A stretch of 64,000 nucleotides of DNA from positions 62,001-126,000 of the forward strand of contig NZ_JACVCV010000002.1 of assembly GCF_017811155.1 (NCBI RefSeq), written 5' to 3'. The translations under genes were made by a program, and so were the position numbers. A model generated the notes under the pieces. It was not told the DNA's origin, ran no database searches, and was given only the letters and a program-made list of their open reading frames with translations. Of the stretch, positions 45,001 to 53,551 are shown piece after piece (position 1 is the first letter of the stretch; every line of letters begins with the position of its first letter). The stretch comes from Lunatimonas salinarum. Lineage in GTDB: Bacteria; Bacteroidota; Bacteroidia; Cytophagales; Cyclobacteriaceae.

Positions 45001-45467
45001 TCCACCAAAATTGTTACGCCCGGCATGGGATCACCGTTCTCATCGGTCACTACACCTCTAACGGTTACCGGTTCTGCAGTTTGGACCATTGAGACTTCCG
45101 CGCCTTTCCGCTTAACCACATCAATACTGTGGTTTACCTGTCTGAAGGTCAAATCACTCTGAACCGCCACATCACGTAACAGATCAATGACTAACCCTTG
45201 CCTGTTTTCCAAGGTCACGGCTAACTGCCTGTCCACATCCTGGTTTTCATAAGAAAACTTAAAGGGCGTCTGCCGCTGCACCTCACGGAAGAACTGCTGC
45301 AACGTCAATGTCTCATTGGAAAGGGTGACCCTTACCTCATCGATGGTTTTGTATTGGCCGTTTGCAGCGGTGGCCGAAACCAGATTCAAAAGAAGGGTCT
45401 GCATGACCAATCCATACACAAAGCACTTGGACAACATAATAATTGTCTTTAGTAAGTTATTTTTCAT
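42087..45467 (-). CDS. susC: SusC/RagA family TonB-linked outer membrane protein with STN domain
   Basis: 1126 residues. Signal peptide, then an STN signalling domain (about 45-120, LTLQQFFREVQRQTPFKFSY), a carboxypeptidase-like beta domain (about 130-215, VRGVVTDENGDPMPGVTI), the plug (SVLKDAASASVYGSRAANG) and a 22-strand barrel ending FVNYPQNKVYALGLQIQL. The STN domain lets it signal to the FecR/ECF pair encoded just upstream. Energy comes from TonB. It forms the import channel with the SusD protein downstream. Confidence 0.96.
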   Translation of the reverse strand: MKNNLLKTIIMLSKCFVYGLVMQTLLLNLVSATAANGQYKTIDEVRVTLSNETLTLQQFFREVQRQTPFKFSYENQDVDRQLAVTLENRQGLVIDLLRDVAVQSDLTFRQVNHSIDVVKRKGAEVSMVQTAEPVTVRGVVTDENGDPMPGVTILVEGTNVGTVTDIDGGYSLDTESGVILIFSFVGYENQRKQVGASDTINVQMNQDSNALEEVVVVGFGTQKKINLTGSVATVGGDELIQRPVTNAASMLQGRMPGVRVVQNSGQPGAEGIAIQVRGQGTFSGAGSNPLVLIDGVEGDLNSIDPNDIESVSVLKDAASASVYGSRAANGVVLVTTKKGEKGALRIDYHGNFAIHTPTRLFDLITDSAEYMELWNEAKANSNITAGLYTQDQINMYRNATDQSLYPSTDWMGLMFNPAPTQTHNLSFNGGENLTTYNISLGYVNQEGVMKGFDFERYNFRINLSSGINDKIRFGTNLFMKRGDRRNPRQGAQDTFLSTLSQAPTYGPRLPDGSGRYAFKAFDFESNNKNPIAIVENEVLNIQRDYSINAQAWTEISFTEELTWYTKAAIVGDFIRTRDWRPEVPLYNYRTGEFMTDLDVGGRGLNITNNHNLYTNLFSYLNYSKLFNEQHQLNVQVGYSQEENNFETVTGYRERFPSNLLRELDAGSPAVQNASGTSNSWAIQSMFGRLGYTFDEKYLFEFNMRYDGTSRLSPETRWGVFPSVSGGWRLSEESFMSGATGNWLDDLKIRASYGELGNQNIGLYPYQDILQFAGAYPFDNNDLYPGVAQTRLSNRSILWETTKVVDIGLDMMVLNGLTLTLDWYRRTTSDILRGSQVTGVVGLDPPTINDGVLRNTGLEVMLNYRNFIKGGKFSGLNYQAQVYVDHFKNELVRFGAEEISGINIRREGLPWNSFFMLEWDGIFQTQQEIDNSPRQFNDNTQPGDLRFVDQNSDGLVNDDDRVVTGNPFPAFEYSFNLSADWNGFDVSVFFQGVHRRDIFVNNWGMLPFIQGSPPTVDWRDRWTPENPSETMPRMYWGWDDAGKTSRNSTYFLRDATFLRMKNIAVGYTIPKYVVERIGLNRARVYFSGDNLLTFTQFPGLDPERTGSGNFVNYPQNKVYALGLQIQL

Positions 45468-45562
45468 ACTTTTACTTAGGTTTATTGAATAAGACAGTTT
45501 GGTAAACCCAACCTAGCATGGTGCCATTCCCCAATGTTTGCCGTGCTTCGGTTGCGCATGTC

Positions 45563-45590
45563 GCCGGAAAGGAGCTCTCTCTTTTCCGGC
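45563..45590. terminator. hairpin between fecR and susC
   Basis: GCCGGAAA / TTTCCGGC with inner GAG/CTC pairing; T-rich on the plus-strand side, A-rich before it on the minus strand. It may attenuate transcription between the FecR gene and susC. Confidence 0.45.
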
Positions 45591-45627
45591 CTTTTTCTAG
45601 GATGTGTTGAACGGTTCCATCGTTGTA

Positions 45628-46674
45628 TTAGAATTTTATCGTTACGGTTCCATTTTCATTCAGTTGATACTCGAATCCCTGTATAAAGGACATACTCTCC
45701 AACACGTCAACCAATACCTGCTGACGGTATTCGCCGGAAAACTGCCACGTCACTCCTCCTGCATTTTCAGCACTAATCTCTACTCCATACCACTCCTCCA
45801 AGGCCTGTATTACCTCCTGCAGGGACGCCTTCTGAAACAGCAATACTCCCTCCTTCCATGCCAATACCTCAGAGGGCTTAAATCCTCTAATCCGAGTGGA
45901 ATCCAAGGTCCCCTGAAAATCCAGCATTTGACCGGCATTCATAATAACTTCTTTTTGGGTGTCAGAAACTGCGACTTTCCCAGTGATCAAGGCGATTTGG
46001 GTATTTGCTGGATTCTTTGCATTTACATTGAAGCTAGTTCCCAATACCGTGGTAGTAAGCCCATCTGTGAAAACTGTAAATGGCCGCAGGCTGTCGTGGG
46101 CCACCTCCAAATACACTTCTCCCTTAACGGTGATGTTTCTGCGGTCAGATTCAAATTTCTCCGGAAAGACTACCTCGCTGGAAGAGTTCATCCAGATCTT
46201 CGTGCCATCAGCAAGCGTTAACTGCAGCTTTTCGCCCGCCGCTGTTTTCTTCACGAGAATCGCGGCTTCCGCTGCTACCATGGATGGGGCTTTGGACTCT
46301 GGGGTGGGCCCCAGCATCCAGGCCAAGATCAAGCAGGTAACCAAAATAGCAGCAACCCGGGTCATCTGCCCCAGTTTATTCCAGAAGCTGTCTTTGATTC
46401 CTTTTGATCGCTTCGAATGATTCGTATTTGCGTAACCCACGGATTTAGCTTTTATGCGGAGAACCTCTGCCATTACTTCCTCCTTCAAGCCCTGAGGAGG
46501 CTTAACACGGTCAACGTTTGACCTCAATAAGATCTCCTTCGCCATCTTCATGGGCGCCAACTGCTCGGGATTGGCCTTTCGCCACTGTTCCCAGTAGGCT
46601 TCCAGTTCTTTGTCCGGATTTTTCACCCAGCGGATAAACTCCGGGTCTGTCAAAAAATCCTCGATGTGCTTCAT
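45628..46674 (-). CDS. FecR-family anti-sigma factor
   Basis: 348 residues from the ATG at 46674 preceded by GGTGG; a GTG three codons upstream is the alternative. The N-terminal cytoplasmic part binds the sigma factor. One transmembrane helix is at about 115-135 (VAAILVTCLILAWMLG). The periplasmic FecR domain follows (LTLADGTKIWMNSSSEVVFP, FTVFTDGLTTTVLGTSFNVN), with a C-terminal domain resembling DUF4974 (ASLQEVIQALEEWYGVEISA). It holds the ECF sigma factor until the STN domain of SusC signals glycan uptake. Confidence 0.94.
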   Translation of the reverse strand: MKHIEDFLTDPEFIRWVKNPDKELEAYWEQWRKANPEQLAPMKMAKEILLRSNVDRVKPPQGLKEEVMAEVLRIKAKSVGYANTNHSKRSKGIKDSFWNKLGQMTRVAAILVTCLILAWMLGPTPESKAPSMVAAEAAILVKKTAAGEKLQLTLADGTKIWMNSSSEVVFPEKFESDRRNITVKGEVYLEVAHDSLRPFTVFTDGLTTTVLGTSFNVNAKNPANTQIALITGKVAVSDTQKEVIMNAGQMLDFQGTLDSTRIRGFKPSEVLAWKEGVLLFQKASLQEVIQALEEWYGVEISAENAGGVTWQFSGEYRQQVLVDVLESMSFIQGFEYQLNENGTVTIKF

Positions 46675-46753
46675 ATTTTCCACCGCTATGATAGTATCTG
46701 ATGATAATGGTTTAGTTCAATTTTCTTACACAAAATGTACCCTTTAGTCCTGC

Positions 46754-47362
46754 CTAAAGCAACCTTCTGAGTTCTTTGATCGCTTTGTACATCAAATTCC
46801 GAACGCTTTGTTCGCTTTCCATACCCATGATTTCCCGGACCTGTCGGTAGGTAAACCCTTCAAAGAAGGTATAGTAGATAATCTCCCGCTGCCGCTTGCT
46901 TAAATTGGCTATGGCATCATTCAACTGGTTTAGCTTATCAGCAGACAACTGCTTATCAATCAACTGAGATTCGTGGGAAAGGGTAAATAGGAAGTCTCCG
47001 GGTAGGGTATCAATAGATTCCCTGTTGCCCTGCCATTTGGTCAAATCCTTAAACAATTTTCTCTTCAGGGAAGCAAAAAGGTAGAATTTGATTGAATCGG
47101 TGGCTCCTAACCTTGACCTTCTTTCCCTAAGTTCCACAAACAAATCCTGGAGAGCATCTTTGACGATATGGGTATCGGCGATGATACTGTATCCATACCC
47201 AAATAACACCTCAAAATAATTCTCGTAAATGAAAATAAAAGCCGATTCATTCCCGTCTCTGAATGCATTCCAGGCTTCTGAATCCGAAGAAAAGGCCGAA
47301 ATGGAATCGGAATGGGGAGTAACCTCCGATGGGATATTGGTTAAAATCTTCTTTTCAGGCAT
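46754..47362 (-). CDS. ECF RNA polymerase sigma factor (sigma-70 family)
   Basis: 202 residues. Region 2 includes YGYSIIADTHIVKDALQDLF; region 4 has LSKRQREIIYYTFFEGFTYR then QVREIMGMESEQSVRNLMYK, a helix-turn-helix for the -35 element. It is longer at the N-terminus than many members. It is upstream of fecR (79 bases) and with it forms the control module of the susCD pair. It probably drives transcription of susCD and perhaps its own operon. Confidence 0.94.
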   Translation of the reverse strand: MPEKKILTNIPSEVTPHSDSISAFSSDSEAWNAFRDGNESAFIFIYENYFEVLFGYGYSIIADTHIVKDALQDLFVELRERRSRLGATDSIKFYLFASLKRKLFKDLTKWQGNRESIDTLPGDFLFTLSHESQLIDKQLSADKLNQLNDAIANLSKRQREIIYYTFFEGFTYRQVREIMGMESEQSVRNLMYKAIKELRRLL

Positions 47363-47554
47363 TTTGGGTCAGGAAGAAATCCAAGTATATAAAATCACTG
47401 CTTTGATTTAAAATGCCCAAAAATCCAGGCATTCCAAAATCCAAACCGGGTTTTGAAAGGTAAAGCGGAATAATGAAAAAACGTAACCTATCTTTTGGAA
47501 AAAAAAATCAACCAAAAAATTAACACCTTGAAAATCAGCTATATTAAAACAAAA

Positions 47555-48487
47555 TTACTCGTCAAATCTCAACCGAAGGACATGCTCGGAAGCATTCCTC
47601 GCCATAAAAACGCCCAACCCATTCTCCACATTGGTATGCACCAATACCGGCTGGGACAGAAAATCTCCCCGATTGTCGTATTGTAGGTCTGCCGTATCAT
47701 AATACCTAAAATAGGACTCGGTCACGTGAGCAAGGTTTAGGGTTACTTCCAGTAGTTCATAGTCAGTAGGGACCGAAATCCGAAAGACAAGTTCCGATTC
47801 TTCCCCTCCCAACAGGCCATCATCAAACAGCAGCACACTGCGTAATAAATGTTCCTTTTCAAAAGCGGGGTTAGTAGGCCGTGGGTATAAATCCGAACTG
47901 TATTGACGAATAAACGGCTGCCCTTGGGATTCGGTCGTCTCGCTTCCAAAAATCCGCCCGGACAACTCGTAAAAATTGCGGCCTGAAGGATCTGTAAAAC
48001 GAACACGAATCTCAACCAACTCGGAAGTATCCCAAGAACCATCCGGACCCAAACGTACCGTTTCCACGGATTGGATAGGCACAGTGGTAGGGACTACTTG
48101 AAAGGTACGAATGCGTTCAAAGCCGGGGGCCTCCGCCACGAGGTGATAGGATTGATTGGGTTGAAAGACGAATTCAGGTAGCTGATAAAAGGCATTGGGA
48201 TCGTAGGGCCTGCTTCTATCCACATATTCCAACCGGTGCCTATCTCCCGACTCGGTTTCCAAATAAACCGCTGCATCCGAAATCAAGTCGAAAAACTCCT
48301 CATATTCACGATCCTCCAAGATACCCCTCGAACTAGTCAGGAATACCTTCAAGGTATCTGAGGGATCTAACAGGGCATTCAATACCATTCTAGGCTCCTG
48401 CCCGGGCAAGTCCACCTCCAAAAACTGCTCACAAGAAACAAAAATCAAAAATCCGACCGGTATAATATACTTAGATAGGTAACGCAT
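47555..48487 (-). CDS. DUF4249 family lipoprotein
   Basis: 310 residues with lipobox FVSC (Cys19). The start EQFLEVDLPGQEPRMVLNAL and SDTLKVFLTSSRGIL are typical of DUF4249 proteins. These are surface lipoproteins nearly always next to a CarboxypepD-type TonB receptor, as here, where the receptor ends two bases before this gene. By analogy with SusD they may be the receptor's lid or ligand-binding subunit; function is not proven. Confidence 0.9.
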   Translation of the reverse strand: MRYLSKYIIPVGFLIFVSCEQFLEVDLPGQEPRMVLNALLDPSDTLKVFLTSSRGILEDREYEEFFDLISDAAVYLETESGDRHRLEYVDRSRPYDPNAFYQLPEFVFQPNQSYHLVAEAPGFERIRTFQVVPTTVPIQSVETVRLGPDGSWDTSELVEIRVRFTDPSGRNFYELSGRIFGSETTESQGQPFIRQYSSDLYPRPTNPAFEKEHLLRSVLLFDDGLLGGEESELVFRISVPTDYELLEVTLNLAHVTESYFRYYDTADLQYDNRGDFLSQPVLVHTNVENGLGVFMARNASEHVLRLRFDE

Positions 48488-48489
48488 GA

Positions 48490-50856
48490 CTAAAAGGTAA
48501 AACGGTAAGAAACAGATGGCACAATGGGAAACAAGCTAAACTGCCGCAATTGGTTTCGCTGTTGGTCATAGTTGAAGCTGATGTCCATAAAGAAAGGGTT
48601 CAGTCGGCTATAGACGTTGTACACCGATACATTCCAGGTGCGTTTTCCCCATCGCTTCGCTTTGTGAAAATTGACTCCCACATCCAGGCGGTGGTAGCTT
48701 CGCATCTGAAAGTTGTTTCGGGATTCAAAATAATCCAAATAAAGCCCACCAAAACGCATAAATTGATTATTGACCACGGAGGTAGCATGTTGATATCGCC
48801 GGGTCGGCACCGTGATGAAGTTGCCTGTGCCAAATACCCAGGTACCGGATAGGTCAATCCGATCACTCAGTTGATGGACGGCAACCACACTGATGTCGTG
48901 TCTCCGATCGTAGCGAAATGGAAACCAGGCGCCGTCGTTGAGATCATCAAAGCGTCTATCGGTCTTGGATAGGGTGTACCCTACCCAACCGGTTGTTTTT
49001 CCAGTCTTCTTCTGCAAAAGTAGTTCCACCCCAGAGCTTCTGCCTTCTCCGGCTGTCACTTTATTTTGCCAATCTTCGGTGGTGTCCAAAAACGATGCTC
49101 CATCCTGGTATTCGATTAACCCATCCATTGTCTTGTGGTAGGCTTCCACACTGAATTCCAGGCCGTACCCCAGATTCTTGAAATACCCCACCGAGACTTG
49201 GCGGCTTTGCTGAGGGGCAATGCGGTCTGTAGAGGGCACCCACAGGTCAGTGGGCAGGCCCAAGCCCGCATTGGTCAGCAGGTGGATGAACTGGGCCATT
49301 TCTACATAGGAAAACTTCAGGGAAGACCCCGGATCCAACAAATACCTCATGGCAAAACGGGGCTGCAGGGAAGTGTAGGTTTTTGTGTCTGCGAGAAAAC
49401 CGGAAGCATGGGCCCCCAAGTTGAATTTCAGACGATCCCCTACCGAAAAATCATCTTCCAAGTAGAAGGAAAACTCCTGGCTATCGGTAGGTTTACCTCC
49501 TTCCCGTATTTCAGGCCGTTGGCTTTCCTGAGATACAAAAACCCCGGGAGTAAACCGGTGATTGATCCACATACCCCCCCAGCGAAGGTAATGCTGCGGA
49601 TTGGGAATATAGTCAAAATCTGCCTTCAACGCCAGGTCTCGGATACCTGAAAAATAGTCTGCTGCGTAGAAATCGCGAATGGGCGCCTGCCCTTGATTGC
49701 CGGTAAAATTATCCTCATACTCGGTAAACACCCTGAACCGATAGCGTGTGTAGGTTCCCGTGAAATTGGCAAACAGACGCTGATTAAAGACATGGTTCCA
49801 GCGGGCCGCAGCTATTCGGTTGCCCCAGCCCAGCCCGGCACGTTCCCTACTGGAAAATACTCCCTGCGAATTCTCCCTGTTCGATTGAAACCGGGAATAC
49901 CCCCGATCCTCTCCTCCGTAATAACTCAGGTAAAGGCGGTCCTTTTTGTTGAAGATATGGTTTACCTTTGCATTCATGTCGTAGAAATAGTATCCTACGC
50001 TTTCCCGGCCCCCGCTAGTCCTACGAATAATTGGACTCGCAATCATATCGAGGTAGGTACGTCTGCCGGAGAACAGGAAGGAGGTTTTGTCCTTGGCTAT
50101 AGGCCCCTCCACCGTTACTTTGGAGGCTATCAGCCCAAGGCTTCCTTCTCCCTGAAATTTCTTCATATTCCCCTCCTTCATGGTAATATCGACCACCGAA
50201 GAGAGTCGCCCTCCATAGCGGGAGGGGAAGCCCCCTTTGATCAGTTCCACGTTGTTAATAGCCCCGTCGTTGAAAATGGAGAAAAATCCAAACAGGTGGC
50301 TGGCATTGTAGACCGGTACCCCATCCAATAAAACGAGGTTTTGGTCCGGACTGCCGCCTCTTACGTAAAGCCCGGAAGCACCCTCGGCCCCCGACTGCAC
50401 ACCGGGCAATAATTGAATCACTTTAAAAATATCCACTTCGCCCATCAGGGCCGGAAGGTTTTTGATCTCGCGAAGCGGCACATTCACCGCACCCATCTGC
50501 GTACTCTCTTGGATGGGATCGGCACGGTCACTTTGTACCACCACCTCTCCCAACAGCCCGGAAGGCACCATTTCTACGGTCAAAATCGAATCATTGCTTA
50601 CCGACAAAGAAAGTGGCTCGTAACCTACATAGGTAAACACCAACTCCACCTCCTCGGTAGGCGACGTGTAACTAAAAAATCCATAATTGTTGGTGACCGT
50701 ACCTTTCTGCTGTCGTTTGTCGAAAACATGCACACCAATCAGCGACTCACCAGTCTCTGAGTCCTTAACGGTTCCACTGACAGTGACACGCTGCGCAAAA
50801 CCACGCGAAGAAAAAGTCACCATAAAAACTAAAAATAGTATTACAATTACCCGCAT
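48490..50856 (-). CDS. TonB-dependent receptor with carboxypeptidase-like N-terminal domain
   Basis: 788 residues from the ATG at 50856, which places the signal peptide first (MRVIVILFLVFMVTFSSRGF). The N-terminal beta domain starts VTVSGTVKDSETGESLIGVH; the plug follows (GEVDIFKVIQLLPGVQSGAE, GLYVRGGSPDQNLVLLDGVP); the barrel ends SLFPIVPSVSYRFTF. It has no STN domain, so it is not a signalling receptor. It may take up a ligand bound by DUF4249. It is separated from the peptide-export operon upstream by a terminator-like hairpin. Confidence 0.93.
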   Translation of the reverse strand: MRVIVILFLVFMVTFSSRGFAQRVTVSGTVKDSETGESLIGVHVFDKRQQKGTVTNNYGFFSYTSPTEEVELVFTYVGYEPLSLSVSNDSILTVEMVPSGLLGEVVVQSDRADPIQESTQMGAVNVPLREIKNLPALMGEVDIFKVIQLLPGVQSGAEGASGLYVRGGSPDQNLVLLDGVPVYNASHLFGFFSIFNDGAINNVELIKGGFPSRYGGRLSSVVDITMKEGNMKKFQGEGSLGLIASKVTVEGPIAKDKTSFLFSGRRTYLDMIASPIIRRTSGGRESVGYYFYDMNAKVNHIFNKKDRLYLSYYGGEDRGYSRFQSNRENSQGVFSSRERAGLGWGNRIAAARWNHVFNQRLFANFTGTYTRYRFRVFTEYEDNFTGNQGQAPIRDFYAADYFSGIRDLALKADFDYIPNPQHYLRWGGMWINHRFTPGVFVSQESQRPEIREGGKPTDSQEFSFYLEDDFSVGDRLKFNLGAHASGFLADTKTYTSLQPRFAMRYLLDPGSSLKFSYVEMAQFIHLLTNAGLGLPTDLWVPSTDRIAPQQSRQVSVGYFKNLGYGLEFSVEAYHKTMDGLIEYQDGASFLDTTEDWQNKVTAGEGRSSGVELLLQKKTGKTTGWVGYTLSKTDRRFDDLNDGAWFPFRYDRRHDISVVAVHQLSDRIDLSGTWVFGTGNFITVPTRRYQHATSVVNNQFMRFGGLYLDYFESRNNFQMRSYHRLDVGVNFHKAKRWGKRTWNVSVYNVYSRLNPFFMDISFNYDQQRNQLRQFSLFPIVPSVSYRFTF

Positions 50857-51002
50857 ATTGACCGCTTCTGAAAATCTCCACAAAAGTAATCATAATTTGA
50901 TGTTTACCAAAAATGGCAATTTCTAATGGGATACCGCATTGATAAATGCATGATAACGGTAGATAGATACGCCAAAAATGGGGAAAAAGGATAAACTAGG
51001 TG

Positions 51003-51043
51003 TGATCAAAAGGACGTATACCAATCACCCGCCCCTTTGATCA
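51003..51043 (-). terminator. hairpin after the HTH gene
   Basis: TGATCAAA / TTTGATCA arms with a 25-base loop; AAAGG and CCCCT next to the arms extend it imperfectly. Lies between the peptide-export operon and the TonB receptor. Confidence 0.45.
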
Positions 51044-51128
51044 TCAGCCAAGCTGCTTACCGGGCACTTCGGCTGACTGCACTTCTTCGCATTCGTAGGC
51101 ACACTTTATCAAATTAGCGGTTTGTGTC

Positions 51129-51347
51129 TCAATTTACCGTTGCCCTATCTTCAAAGACATAGCTCCGGTCCCGCTCGGAATAGACGATCTTTCTTTCAAA
51201 GCCCAGCTTTACAGAATCCAAAATATTGTACACGGTCCGTTCGGTCACGCCAAACTTCCTCGCCAGGTCCTTGGGGGAACCGGTTTTGCCTTTCTCGATC
51301 AGTTCCAACAATCTCATTGTTCGCTCGTAGTATTTTAATCCTGCCAT
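51129..51347 (-). CDS. small HTH DNA-binding protein at end of export operon
   Basis: 72 residues from the ATG at 51347; the 13 codons before it belong to the overlapping exporter end. A winged-helix HTH_11-like fold is suggested by RLLELIEKGKTGSPKDLARK then FGVTERTVYNILDSVK, with GFERKIVYSERDRSYVF as the wing. It starts 11 bases after the exporter stop. It may regulate the operon. Short regulators of this kind are common in exported-peptide loci of Bacteroidota, as I recall. Confidence 0.7.
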   Translation of the reverse strand: MAGLKYYERTMRLLELIEKGKTGSPKDLARKFGVTERTVYNILDSVKLGFERKIVYSERDRSYVFEDRATVN

Positions 51348-51358
51348 TGTTTTAATGA

Positions 51359-53551
51359 TTAAGCGGTTGCGTGTAAGTAAGTCCATTCCTGATATGCCTT
51401 GGCATACAAATTATCCCCGTCGATCAATGCCGCATGGGAACCCTGGGCAGCCACCCTGCCCTCCTCCAATACCACAATGCGGTCGCACTGCCTAGCTAAC
51501 CCCAACCGATGGGTGACCAGCATCAGTCCAACCTGCTTGCGTTTACAGTAGGTATTCAATAAAGAAATCACTTGCTTCTCCATGCCAAAATCCATGGCAG
51601 AAGTCGACTCGTCCAAAATCAAATAGGGGCTATCTTTATAAAGGGCCCTAGCCAGACAAACAAGTTGTCTCTGACCACCGGAAAGGTGCTTACCCTCCTC
51701 TCCACAAAGCGTAAAGAGGCCCTGACCAATGTCGTTAAGCAGGGTACCAAATCCCGTCTCGGACAAAAATAAGGCAACCTTTTCCAGTTCATTGGGGTCA
51801 TTGGTCAGCGCAATATTGTCCAAAATGGTGGTGTTGAATACTTTTTCGTGCTGTCCGACCACGGCTATCTCTTTTCGCCACTCCTGTACCGAGCTCTCCG
51901 ATAGCCTCGTTTCTCCCATAACCAAACTCCCTTGCTCCGGCTGATAGAAGCCTTGAAGAATATCCACTAGGGTGCTTTTTCCACTGCCTATTTTTCCAAA
52001 CACGCCAATCGAATCTCCAGGATGCAGCGCTAGATCAATTTGGTCCAACAACTTGGATTTACCGGGAAACCTAAACGATACTTTTTCCAAACGCAAGGCC
52101 CCCAAAGGTCTTGTAGGATGCTGCTGATAATGCCCTATCGACAAGTCCTCCACCTCCAACTTGGAAATCTCAAACAACCGGTCAAATGCCACTTTGGCTT
52201 CCTGAAGCTGAAAATTCACCAGAACCAGCCCGGAAATTGCCGGAAGCAGTGAACCTCCCACGGTGACCAAAGCCATCATCTCGCCGAGTTGAAGCTGATC
52301 CTGCAATACCAGCCACACGCCGAAGCCAAAAATCAACGTGATGTACACACCGGCAACTAATTGGGTCGCAAATGAAAAGGAATTGCCCAACAAGGCCAGG
52401 GTATAGCCCTTGGTTTGAAATAAATCAAACACCCGATTGATCCGGTCACCAAAAACCCCCTCCTTGCCATAAGATTTGATGGTAGACATACCTGATAGGG
52501 ATTCGATGTATTGGGATTCATTCATTGAGTGTGCCGCCATCATTTCCCGTTGGGAGCTGACAATGGGTTCGTGGTATTTTTTAGCAACCAAAAAATAAAC
52601 CGCCAAGCCACTCAGCCCGAGTAAGCCCAACTCCCAAGCGTAATAAAACAGGTAGGCAAGTGACACCAGGATTACGAGAAAGTTGATCACCAAGCTGCCT
52701 ATCACTAAGGATACCGCATTTCGTATCCTTCCAGAGTCATTTAAGCGGGCAATCAAATCTCCCGTGCTGCTCCCTCTAAAAAACGAGATGGGAAGCTTTA
52801 TGACGGTTGATAGGAATGATTCCACCAATCTAACATTTAGATCCTTACCCTGTCTGGCCATAAAGATCCCTTGCAGATAGCCAAGAAATGACCGTATCAC
52901 CAGCAGGCCTCCCAAAACGGCCAAACCGATTAAAATCATTGGCACATCCTTTTCCGGCAAAAAATCATCGATCAGCTTCTGAGAGAAAATAGCGGTTGAA
53001 AGACCGGTCACAGCCACCAATAAACCTAAAATCGCAGAAATTACCAATATGGGAATATCTGCCTTGATAAGTGATTGGAACCATTTCCACTGCGACTTAG
53101 CTGCTTCCCGCTTAGCTTCAAACCTGTCGGTAGGCAATAGCTCGAGTAGTGCCTTTGACTGCCAGATACTGTCCAGCTCCTCCGGCAGTAGGTAAATGAC
53201 CCCCCAACCAGGATCGCCTATAACAAACTTGTCCTCCTCAAACCCAAAGCAAACCACAAAATGAAGCCGATTGTCCTTCACCACGTGCAGGATCACGGGG
53301 TGATCTAAGGTTTTCAAATGCTCCAAAGAGCATTCAAAGCCCTTGGCTGCAAACCCTATTTTTTGGGCCGCCTGGCATAGTCCCAGCAGAGAGGTACCAT
53401 TCAGGGTGGTGCCACTGTTTTTCCGAAGTTCATCCTGTGAACATGCTCCACCATACCAGTTGGCGAGGGTACTGAGGCAAGCTAGCCCGCAAGCAAACTC
53501 TCCGAGCTGTTTCACATGGATCCGATCGAGTTTTTCCTTAGACAACTTCAT
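51359..53551 (-). CDS. peptidase C39 domain-containing ABC exporter
   Basis: 730 residues from the ATG at 53551. The N-terminal C39 peptidase has Cys21 (EFACGLACL), His97 (RLHFVVCF) and Asp113 (IGDPGWG); the residue before the catalytic Cys is Ala where Asp is usual. Six transmembrane helices span about 150-430. The ATPase has Walker A GKIGSGKSTLVD, signature LSGGQRQLVCLARAL and Walker B YLILDESTSAMD. Such proteins cut double-glycine-type leaders and export the peptide. The gene overlaps the glycosyltransferase by 14 bases, so peptide glycosylation and export are likely linked. Confidence 0.93.
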   Translation of the reverse strand: MKLSKEKLDRIHVKQLGEFACGLACLSTLANWYGGACSQDELRKNSGTTLNGTSLLGLCQAAQKIGFAAKGFECSLEHLKTLDHPVILHVVKDNRLHFVVCFGFEEDKFVIGDPGWGVIYLLPEELDSIWQSKALLELLPTDRFEAKREAAKSQWKWFQSLIKADIPILVISAILGLLVAVTGLSTAIFSQKLIDDFLPEKDVPMILIGLAVLGGLLVIRSFLGYLQGIFMARQGKDLNVRLVESFLSTVIKLPISFFRGSSTGDLIARLNDSGRIRNAVSLVIGSLVINFLVILVSLAYLFYYAWELGLLGLSGLAVYFLVAKKYHEPIVSSQREMMAAHSMNESQYIESLSGMSTIKSYGKEGVFGDRINRVFDLFQTKGYTLALLGNSFSFATQLVAGVYITLIFGFGVWLVLQDQLQLGEMMALVTVGGSLLPAISGLVLVNFQLQEAKVAFDRLFEISKLEVEDLSIGHYQQHPTRPLGALRLEKVSFRFPGKSKLLDQIDLALHPGDSIGVFGKIGSGKSTLVDILQGFYQPEQGSLVMGETRLSESSVQEWRKEIAVVGQHEKVFNTTILDNIALTNDPNELEKVALFLSETGFGTLLNDIGQGLFTLCGEEGKHLSGGQRQLVCLARALYKDSPYLILDESTSAMDFGMEKQVISLLNTYCKRKQVGLMLVTHRLGLARQCDRIVVLEEGRVAAQGSHAALIDGDNLYAKAYQEWTYLHATA

